A DNA stretch of 28,867 nt from Gallionella sp. (lineage in GTDB: Bacteria; Pseudomonadota; Gammaproteobacteria; Burkholderiales; Gallionellaceae): assembly GCA_023229845.1 (NCBI GenBank), contig JALNYK010000033.1, positions 1 to 28,867 of the forward strand. The letters run 5' to 3'. Both the position numbers and the translations under genes were made by a program. Numbering within the stretch: the first letter of the stretch is position 1; every line of letters begins with the position of its first letter. The notes below the pieces were generated by a model. It saw only the letters and a program-made list of their open reading frames with translations. It was not told where the DNA came from and searched no databases. Positions 16,150 through 23,302 of this stretch are shown here, piece by piece.

Positions 16150-17190
16150 TTAATTTTTATTGTCGTCTGGCTTTTGTTCGACCTCAAGCTGTTTGATCGC
16201 CCGGTCAAAGTCGCTCTCGAACAGCCGATCTTGCACGATACGGTATTTCTCGAACTCGCTTTCCGCATGCGCTTTGGCCATTTCTGCGGAAACCTTGCCT
16301 GCATCCTGTAATACGTTCCGCTCGGTAAACTCCAGAAAGGCATCCAGCCGCTTGGCCCAGTCTTCCATCGTCATCGGAATATTGCGGCGGGCGCGATCTT
16401 CGGCCAAATCGAGGTACGAGTTCACGATGCGCCCGAGAGAGTCCAGCTCTTCCTGGGAAAGATAGTTCTTGGCGACAACGACATCAGTCTTGATGATCTT
16501 GCCACCGGGAGCATTCTCCCAAGAGGTCAGGCCCATATGCGGCTTGCCGCTGTCGGCACGCCGCACGATAAGCTCGGCGGCAGTGTGCCCATGGATGGCG
16601 AAATGCAGCTTGTTCTGCACCTTGGCGAAGAAGGCCTTTGTGGTAGGCGCATCACGGTTGTAATCCACCGCCGTGGCGTAGATGTCGGTGACCTTTTGAT
16701 AGAACTTGCGCTCGGACAGCCGAATCTCGCGAATCTCGGCCAGCAGGTGTTCGAAGTAGTCCTCACCCAGAAAGGCACCGTTCTCCAGACGTTTCTTGTC
16801 CAGCACAAAGCCCTTGATGGCGAACTCGCGCAGCACACCAGTGGCCCACTGGCGAAACTGGGTGGCGCGCACCGAGTTGACCCGATAGCCGACCGAGATG
16901 ATGGCATCGAGGTTGTAGTGATTGGTGGCGTAGGACTTGCCGTCGGCGGCAGTTATCCGGAATTTCCGGATAACTGAATCTTCGCCCAATTCACCGCTGG
17001 AAAAAATGTTCTTCAGGTGCTCGCTGACCGTGCGCACATCCACCGCAAACAGCTCGGCCATCAGCTTCTGCGTCAGCCAGACGGTTTCATCCTCATAACG
17101 CGCCTCGATGCTCTGCTCCCCGGCCTGAGCGGTGAAAATCAGGAACTCGGCGGTGCTATTGCGAATCAATTTGCTATTTCCATCAGTCAT
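16150..17190 (-). CDS. rhuM: RhuM-family protein in restriction/defence operon
   Basis: The 346-residue protein matches the virulence-associated RhuM family: an N-terminal HTH-like stretch (ETVWLTQKLMAELFAVDVRTVSEHLKNIF, about 34-62), ELGEDSVIRKF, the hallmark YNLDAIISVGYRVNSVRATQFRQWAT (about 92-116), KGFVLDKKRLENG, then YATAVDYN near 170 and HGHTAAELI near 200. RhuM genes are known to occur beside type I restriction genes; their biochemical role is unresolved. Its ATG overlaps the HNH gene's stop as ATGA, so it is the last gene of the operon and translationally coupled. Length is normal for the family. Confidence 0.9.
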   Translation of the reverse strand: MTDGNSKLIRNSTAEFLIFTAQAGEQSIEARYEDETVWLTQKLMAELFAVDVRTVSEHLKNIFSSGELGEDSVIRKFRITAADGKSYATNHYNLDAIISVGYRVNSVRATQFRQWATGVLREFAIKGFVLDKKRLENGAFLGEDYFEHLLAEIREIRLSERKFYQKVTDIYATAVDYNRDAPTTKAFFAKVQNKLHFAIHGHTAAELIVRRADSGKPHMGLTSWENAPGGKIIKTDVVVAKNYLSQEELDSLGRIVNSYLDLAEDRARRNIPMTMEDWAKRLDAFLEFTERNVLQDAGKVSAEMAKAHAESEFEKYRIVQDRLFESDFDRAIKQLEVEQKPDDNKN

Positions 17191-18278
17191 GGCGCTACTC
17201 CTGTTTTTGCGAGGACATCAAGCAGGCCGGCACTTTGACATCCTTCCAGAAAAGCCTTTTTCAAGAAATTGCTATTTGCAACTGGGGCGTTCTGTGTCTG
17301 CTGCTGCACGGTAGCAAGGTAAGCTGTCGGGGCAATGCCGTGAGCATCCTGAAAAATACGAATCTCCTCCAGCCAGTCCTTGGCATCATTACTGCAGCAC
17401 TTATCTTTGTAACGTTCGTCGATGCCGTAAACCTCGCGCCATGTCTCGATTTCTTCATGGACGTCAGTCGGACCAAAGTTCAGTTGAACATCAGCAGGCG
17501 TCAGTCGGTCAATGTCTGCAGTTTTAAGGGAAATTGAAACGTGAATGCCACTGCAAACCTTGGCATAGGGATAGAAGGCCTTGCGCCGCCCGGCTGCATT
17601 GTGCGCTGGGTCTTGGCTGAGTTTGTAGACGCTGTTGCACTCGTGGCAGGCCGGGGCGAGGTTGCAAAAATTAATTGAGTTAAAAGGATAAAGCGCCTTG
17701 GGTAGATAATGGTCATAAGCCTCTCGTTTGCTGCGATTCGGCCCCTTAAGGTCGCTGATGCCACAGAACGGACATTTCCCTGTCTTGTTGATGGAAGTAA
17801 ATGTCTGATAGTGATCGCCGATCTTGCCGATTTTGGCTCGTAGCGCTGCCAAGTCCAGCAGTGATTGCGAATACAGTTCCTTGAAAAAGTTGGCGAGCTG
17901 TTCGCTCAGGTCCTTATATGAAACAGCGATGTCGGCATAACGAGCCAGCTGTACCGTTGGGTCATTCGCGCAAACCTTTTCAATGTCGTTATTGCCTTGA
18001 TACCACAGCTTAAACAGGTCAATTTCCTGTGCCGAGAGTGGCGCAAAAAGTTCATAGATTGCCTTCACGTCTTTGTAAAACGCCTTCCCACGCTCGGCTG
18101 CTTGCGCTGAAAATCCGAACTCAGTGATCACCTCTTTGAGGTCCGGATTGCCAGAAAACAGGTCCGGATGGAAAACTAGGCCGATGGGTGCTTTGCACCA
18201 AACCTCGTGAAAAATGAAGTCCACGAACTCCTGCATCTTCTCCATCTGGTGGGGAACGTATTTGTACGGGAAGAGCAT
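17187..18278 (-). CDS. HNH endonuclease, PtuB-like partner of the AAA ATPase
   Basis: The 363-residue protein has an HNH/zinc-finger nuclease core at about 169-218: C169-P-F-C172, D189-H190 with LPK, FCNLAPAC211-HEC214-N215. The DH...LP and CxxC...CxxCN spacing is that of HNH nucleases acting on DNA. The regions before and after are helical and not recognised. Its ATG shares one base with the ATPase stop (TGATG), and pairing of an SMC/ABC-like ATPase with an HNH protein is the layout of Septu (PtuA/PtuB) and retron-associated nucleases. I infer that the ATPase senses or assembles and this protein cuts. The Septu-like label rests on architecture, not on sequence comparison. Confidence 0.82.
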   Translation of the reverse strand: MLFPYKYVPHQMEKMQEFVDFIFHEVWCKAPIGLVFHPDLFSGNPDLKEVITEFGFSAQAAERGKAFYKDVKAIYELFAPLSAQEIDLFKLWYQGNNDIEKVCANDPTVQLARYADIAVSYKDLSEQLANFFKELYSQSLLDLAALRAKIGKIGDHYQTFTSINKTGKCPFCGISDLKGPNRSKREAYDHYLPKALYPFNSINFCNLAPACHECNSVYKLSQDPAHNAAGRRKAFYPYAKVCSGIHVSISLKTADIDRLTPADVQLNFGPTDVHEEIETWREVYGIDERYKDKCCSNDAKDWLEEIRIFQDAHGIAPTAYLATVQQQTQNAPVANSNFLKKAFLEGCQSAGLLDVLAKTGVAP

Positions 18279-20050
18279 CAGCCCTGTGCCTCCCCGCCGC
18301 CTTGTCGTTCGCTGTCGAGAATGGCTTTGATCAGCAGTACTTTCTCCACTGAGTCGCCGAGTTTCTGGTTGATCTCGGCAATAAGCTGTTCCCTGTCCTC
18401 GCCATCCTCAAAGCGGCGACGTAATTCCTCCAGAGTCGCTTGCGCATGACCGCCAATGGTTTCGCGCTTACCGAAGGTATTCATCGTGATCTTGTTGATC
18501 GACGCGCCCAGGGTGTTGTAGTCGGGCGATGTGATACTTATCACGCCATCTTCCTTCTTGAACACCAGCACCTTCTCGGGCTTGCTGTCCGAGATCAGGA
18601 ACGGGGTGTGGGTGGTGACCAGCATCTCCTGCCCCACGTTGCCGTTACACGGCAGGCATTGGCGCAGGCGGGTGATGAAGTTGGCGCGCCAATCAGGATT
18701 GAAATGGGTTTCCGGCTCGTCCAGTAAAAACAGGCTGTTTGTGTTTTTGAATAACCAGCAAAGCCCGAGGCTGTGCAGCAGTTGGTGTTCGCCGTCCGAC
18801 AACTCCTTCAACATCATCGGCTGTTGCACGCCCCGTTTGCTGAAGCGCACAAACTTGAAGCGCATGATGCGCTCGTCCGATGCCAATACGGGTACGGTTT
18901 CGCTCACATAGTGGCTGCTGGATTGGTACAGATCAGCCTTGAGCGCATCACTCACCGAATACAGATTAAGAGCCAGCAGCACCTGGAACGACTGGAACAG
19001 CATCAACGGGTCATTGTCAAAATTGGCGCGGAAGGCTTCCGCGGTCTTCTCATTGACCCAGTAGTCCAGCGTCAGCGTATCAGTAGCTTCATCGTGAAAA
19101 TGCAGCGTGGCGCAGCGCTTGAGTTTTTCAATGATGGACGTGCGCTCATCGCCCTCCAGCCCGTGAAGCAGTTTAAGCCGGTATTCACCCGTTTCCGGAT
19201 CGAGATAGGTCGCCGGATTGTCGGCGAAACCACCGCCCTGCGCCGCGCTGGGCAGAACATATTCGCCAGATGTGAAAACCTCCACCTGTTGGCGCGTTAG
19301 CGGGATGCTGCGCCGGACGATGATGCGGAATTCCTTGAGCGCCTCTATGCCGACATCTTCCCGGAAGGGTTGCAGCGTGGCTTCATCCTGAAACAGCAGG
19401 TTGCACAACAGGATGGCCTGGCTAAAGCCGCCATCGAGAAAAGCCAAACGGGTTTCCGGGTGGCCAGGATAGGGCAATTGCTGGGATAGCGCATTCCAGT
19501 ATTCGTCGAACTGCACGAAGCGCATCTTGAAGAATGGCAGGCTGAGTATTTCGTTTTCACCAGACGAATAGCCCAGCACATATTGGGGCAACAGGATGTC
19601 GGCATGGCCGCCCTTGAAGATTTCGTTCGCGTCCGTGTCGAATTCGCCTTGATTCTCCCACTGGAAACGCACGGACTCGCCAGCGCTTTTCCACACGCCC
19701 ACTTTCGCCCATTCCGGGCTGTCGGGACCACGGTACGCCGCAGGCACGCGGATCAGGTAATCCAGCTCGAAGGCAACCGGCGAAAAATCCAGGTCTTCGT
19801 TCTGCAACGCTTCCGGCAAAAAACTGCTCCGAACGCGCTTCACTTCCAGTTGAAAGAAGATCGCAGCCAGCGCTTCGAGCAGATTGGATTTGCCGCTGCC
19901 ATTGGGTCCGGCGCAAACGAAGGGCGCGAATTCATCCGGCTGGGCCAGCTCGTCTTGTAGTGTCCACTCGTTGCGGAAGTGATGCTCAAAACCACAGGGA
20001 AGGCTGCGAAAACCTGCCGGGTCGGTGATTTTTATCCGAAGCAATTTCAT
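18278..20050 (-). CDS. ABC/SMC-like AAA ATPase associated with restriction genes (PtuA-like)
   Basis: The 590-residue protein has an N-terminal KLLRIKITDPAGFRSL then Walker A GPNGSGKS (48-55). A long insertion (about 60-410) precedes the signature motif LSDGE (417-421), Walker B LFLLDEPETHFNP (440-452) and the switch VTTHTPFLISD (478-488). This is the OLD/RecF/SMC-like ATPase layout used by defence ATPases. The C-terminal tail (about 510-590) includes an acidic helical region. It starts 6 bases after the hsdS stop and runs into the HNH gene (TGATG). Such ATPases are seen next to type I restriction systems; here it probably works with the HNH protein on DNA in the cytoplasm. Confidence 0.88.
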   Translation of the reverse strand: MKLLRIKITDPAGFRSLPCGFEHHFRNEWTLQDELAQPDEFAPFVCAGPNGSGKSNLLEALAAIFFQLEVKRVRSSFLPEALQNEDLDFSPVAFELDYLIRVPAAYRGPDSPEWAKVGVWKSAGESVRFQWENQGEFDTDANEIFKGGHADILLPQYVLGYSSGENEILSLPFFKMRFVQFDEYWNALSQQLPYPGHPETRLAFLDGGFSQAILLCNLLFQDEATLQPFREDVGIEALKEFRIIVRRSIPLTRQQVEVFTSGEYVLPSAAQGGGFADNPATYLDPETGEYRLKLLHGLEGDERTSIIEKLKRCATLHFHDEATDTLTLDYWVNEKTAEAFRANFDNDPLMLFQSFQVLLALNLYSVSDALKADLYQSSSHYVSETVPVLASDERIMRFKFVRFSKRGVQQPMMLKELSDGEHQLLHSLGLCWLFKNTNSLFLLDEPETHFNPDWRANFITRLRQCLPCNGNVGQEMLVTTHTPFLISDSKPEKVLVFKKEDGVISITSPDYNTLGASINKITMNTFGKRETIGGHAQATLEELRRRFEDGEDREQLIAEINQKLGDSVEKVLLIKAILDSERQGGGEAQG

Positions 20051-20056
20051 GCGGTT

Positions 20057-21631
20057 TTACTCTATTGCTTTCAGCGCAATTTGATTCGTCATGTCATCAA
20101 AGTATTGTACGAGTTGCCCCGATTCAAGCAGCTCAAATACCCACACCTTGAGTTGATCGTACTCTGCCATGCCGAAGGGTTCGCTCTCTTCGTCAATATG
20201 CTCCGCTGCACAGAGCTGAGCATCGATCCAAAATAAATCCAGATTAAAGTCGTCGCCCTTGCCTAACCTTCCGACAGCCTCATCAAACTTCTGGCGCAGG
20301 AACTGAATTCGACCTTCCTTGCTTGCCAACAGTCGCGAAACTTCCTGCGACATATCCTGTTCTTTGCCCCGGTTATCTGATTTTTCGATAACAGGAGTAG
20401 GTCGCATGGGATATTCCTCTGCCAAATGAATTCTAGACAAGTCTAGTTCGCCTTTGAAGGTTTGCTGGCTCAATGCGCCGTAAAGAACTTCGAGATCGTT
20501 GAGGCTTTGCTGGTAACGGAATTTGATGCCTTCGACTTTCTCAAAGATTGATAGAAACTTCTTCTGTAGCTCAATTGGTGGTCCGGGAACAAGTAGGCCA
20601 AGAACGTCCTGTTGATTAACACTGGCCTGATTTACAGCTTTCTTTGCTCTGCTGTTGAGTTGAGACTTCAAACACGGTGTTCGCCAGAAGTACATTAGAA
20701 AAACGGGCAGCATTGCTTCGTTGTTTAGCCGAAAGCGCATCATGTTCGATTCGTAAACCATCGGCTCGGAAATCTTTGGCACCACACCGATTTTTCCAAG
20801 GTACTCAATGCTATTTACGCGATTGACAAGAACGTCAAAAGATCTGATTTCAAACTTCAATAGCTCCGACTCTGTTATTTCTACACGTTTGAGTTTTTCT
20901 ATGTTCTGAACAAACCCATCGTAGAAAGAATCAATGCGAATAATCTTTGTGCCTGAACCATATGATGATTGCGGTTTGTACAGCCCATTATTTGGCTGCT
21001 CACTCATGTAGGTAGTCAGCGGTTTGATCGGCCACCCCTTCTCATTCCGCACCGGATCTCCAAATATTTCCAGAAACACGCTCCTGAGCAGGTCGTCGAG
21101 TTGTTGCAAGTGTTGTTTGCGCTGGGCGATCAGCCCTTCCACTTTGCCGAGCAGATAGGCAATGCGGATTTGGTCCTCACGCAGTTCAGGTATGGGAATT
21201 TCATAGCTCTGAATGTCACCGAGACTGATTGCCGGATAGGCTGGGTCTTTAATCAGCACCGAAGGCGGGTAACGCTTCAAAGCCAAACGCAGATAGTCCG
21301 CATGAGCATTGCCGTTCGGGATCAGTGCTGCCAAATGGCTGACGACATAAGCAGGGTTCTGAAGTAGGTAAACTCTGTCCTTAGTGGCAGACATGCCACT
21401 CTTGGCAAACAGAATTGTGCCCTTTGGGTAAGTTTTCAGCTTTCGCAGCTTTGCTGTTTCGTCGCTGACAAGCTCAAGATCAGATTCGCTTTTCCCCGAT
21501 AGCAGTTTATCCAAGCTGCCGGCACGGACAAATGGTATTCCGTGATCAGAAAATTCATCGTCCTTAGGCGCTGCTTGCCCTGCTGAAACGATAGCAAGTT
21601 GGCTCAATGGGGTTTGCTTCATTGGGATCAT
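20057..21631 (-). CDS. hsdS: Type I restriction-modification specificity subunit HsdS with C-terminal extension
   Basis: The 524-residue protein has two target-recognition domains, each followed by the conserved helical spacer: TRD1 (1-150) then REDQIRIAYLLGKVEGLIAQRKQHLQQLDDLLRSVFLEIFGDP (about 151-193), TRD2 (about 200-350) then ELQKKFLSIFEKVEGI...LEVLYGALSQQTFKGEL (354-396). These set a bipartite recognition sequence and hold the HsdM/HsdR complex. Most HsdS proteins end soon after the second spacer, at about 400 residues. Here about 125 more residues follow (405-524, with LFWIDAQLCAAEHIDEESE and a Trp/Phe-rich end) of unknown function. The ATG at 21631 overlaps the hsdM stop as ATGA; an ATG 9 bases further in is also possible. 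Confidence 0.93.
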   Translation of the reverse strand: MIPMKQTPLSQLAIVSAGQAAPKDDEFSDHGIPFVRAGSLDKLLSGKSESDLELVSDETAKLRKLKTYPKGTILFAKSGMSATKDRVYLLQNPAYVVSHLAALIPNGNAHADYLRLALKRYPPSVLIKDPAYPAISLGDIQSYEIPIPELREDQIRIAYLLGKVEGLIAQRKQHLQQLDDLLRSVFLEIFGDPVRNEKGWPIKPLTTYMSEQPNNGLYKPQSSYGSGTKIIRIDSFYDGFVQNIEKLKRVEITESELLKFEIRSFDVLVNRVNSIEYLGKIGVVPKISEPMVYESNMMRFRLNNEAMLPVFLMYFWRTPCLKSQLNSRAKKAVNQASVNQQDVLGLLVPGPPIELQKKFLSIFEKVEGIKFRYQQSLNDLEVLYGALSQQTFKGELDLSRIHLAEEYPMRPTPVIEKSDNRGKEQDMSQEVSRLLASKEGRIQFLRQKFDEAVGRLGKGDDFNLDLFWIDAQLCAAEHIDEESEPFGMAEYDQLKVWVFELLESGQLVQYFDDMTNQIALKAIE

Positions 21632-23286
21632 CCCACCATACCCCGCAATTCCAGCAACTCGCGCACGATGCCGCCCTGCACCTTGGCGAGTTCCGCTTCA
21701 TCCACGTCGCCGACTTCGGCCCGAATCAGCCGATCCAGAATCTCGCCGGGCTTGTCGTATTTCACTTCCTCGAACTCGTCTATCTTGTAACGCGAAAGCG
21801 AAAGGTCGTAGCTCTCGGCCTCGATCTCGGCGCGCGGCACCATGAAGCACTTGGCGGTGCGGACTTTATCGGTCTCGGCATTGCGGGCGTGGTATTTGGC
21901 AACGATGTCTTGCAGGTCGCCGTAACCTTCTTGCTTGCTGCGCTTGTCGTCCAGCGAATAGCCGTCGGCGGTCATTTCGTAGAACCAGACGTTTTCGGTG
22001 GCGGGCTGGGTGACTTTGTCCTTTGGACCCCAGACCTTGGTGAATAGCAGGATGGCGGTGCTGACCCCGGCATAGGGCTTGAACACGCCGCTGGGCAGGG
22101 TGATGACGGCCTTGAGGTCGCAACGTTCCACCAGCAACTGGCGCAGGGTCTTGAACGCGAGGCCTGAGCCGAACAGCACGCCCTGTGGCACGATGACGCA
22201 GGCGGTGCCGCCCTTTTTGAGCAGGCGATAGATATTTTCGACGAACAGCAGTTCGGTCTTGGTGGTGCCCAGTTGCAGGTTTTCGTTGATGTCGCCCTTG
22301 TCGATGCTGCCGGTGAAGGGCGGATTGGCCATCACGATGTCGTATTCTGACTCTTCGGTGTAGCTCTTGCTGAGGGTGTCCTTGTAGTCGATGTGCGGCT
22401 CGTCGATGCCGTGCATCATCAGGTTCATCAGCCCCAGGCGCACCATGGTGGCGTCGATGTCGTAACCGTAGAGTGATTCTTGCAGGATGGCCTGGCGTTT
22501 TGCGTCGAAGGCGGCAGCAACCGAAGTGCGCACGAAACCGTCTTCGTCGGGCTGCAAATCCTTGGCACCAGCTTTTTTCGCCAGTTCGGTGACGATGTAC
22601 TGGTAAGCGCCGAGCAGGAAGCCGCCGGAACCACAGGCCGGGTCGGCGATCTTGTGGCCCAGTTGTGGCCGCACCAGGTCGGCCATCAGCTTGATGATGT
22701 GGCGCGGGGTGCGGAATTGGCCGTTCTTGCCGGCGGTGGCGATTTCGGACAGCAGCATCTCATAGACATCGCCCTGGATGTCCTGGAAGAACTGGCCGTT
22801 CTCGCGCGAGTCCTTTTCCATCACTTCGAAGATTTCGTCTATGGTCTTCACCGCTTCCACCAGCAGGGCCGGTTTGGGGATGATGAACACCGCGTTCTTC
22901 ATGTGGTGAGTGAAATTGGATTCCGCTCCATTCAGGTCTTTGAGGAAAGGGAACACCTTGCTCTGTACGTGCTGCAGCATCTCTTCGGCCTGCATGCGCT
23001 TGAACTCGCTCCAGCGCAGATTGCGCTTGTCGATGGCGAATTTTTCAGGCTCCTGCTGGCTGCGGTATTCGGGCGGAATCCAGGTTCCGATAAATTTGGA
23101 GACGTACTTCTCGCCGGTGAATTCGGCATCGGACTGGCGCTTGAGGTCCAGCTCGTCGAGGCGCTTCATGAACAGCAGGTAGGTGATCTGCTCGATGGCG
23201 GTGAGCGGGTTGCTGATGCCGCCGCTCCAGAATTTATTCCAGAGCTGGTCGATTTTGCTTTTGAGTTCGGGGTTGTTTTGCAGCAT
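21628..23286 (-). CDS. hsdM: Type I restriction-modification DNA adenine methyltransferase HsdM
   Basis: The 552-residue protein has the HsdM N-terminal helical domain (NKFWSGGISNPLTAIEQITYLLFMKRLDE, about 17-45), the linker QGDVYEMLLSEIATAGKNGQFRTPRHIIKLM (about 171-201), SAM-binding motif I DPACGSGG (215-222) and catalytic motif IV NPPF (321-324), as for N6-adenine methylation. I chose ATG 23286, preceded by CAGGAAC about 8 bases upstream; the frame extends to 23367, but that part overlaps the end of hsdR and reads as non-coding. It lies 16 bases after the hsdR stop and is coupled to hsdS. With HsdS it forms the modification enzyme, with HsdR the restriction complex. Confidence 0.96.
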   Translation of the reverse strand: MLQNNPELKSKIDQLWNKFWSGGISNPLTAIEQITYLLFMKRLDELDLKRQSDAEFTGEKYVSKFIGTWIPPEYRSQQEPEKFAIDKRNLRWSEFKRMQAEEMLQHVQSKVFPFLKDLNGAESNFTHHMKNAVFIIPKPALLVEAVKTIDEIFEVMEKDSRENGQFFQDIQGDVYEMLLSEIATAGKNGQFRTPRHIIKLMADLVRPQLGHKIADPACGSGGFLLGAYQYIVTELAKKAGAKDLQPDEDGFVRTSVAAAFDAKRQAILQESLYGYDIDATMVRLGLMNLMMHGIDEPHIDYKDTLSKSYTEESEYDIVMANPPFTGSIDKGDINENLQLGTTKTELLFVENIYRLLKKGGTACVIVPQGVLFGSGLAFKTLRQLLVERCDLKAVITLPSGVFKPYAGVSTAILLFTKVWGPKDKVTQPATENVWFYEMTADGYSLDDKRSKQEGYGDLQDIVAKYHARNAETDKVRTAKCFMVPRAEIEAESYDLSLSRYKIDEFEEVKYDKPGEILDRLIRAEVGDVDEAELAKVQGGIVRELLELRGMVG

Positions 23287-23302
23287 GGGATGTTCCTGAT
23301 AG

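Noticed and set aside
15924..16343. Minus-strand open frame of 139 residues overlapping the end of rhuM
   Set aside because: Most of it is a shifted reading of rhuM codons; composition is Ser/Arg-rich with no family pattern.
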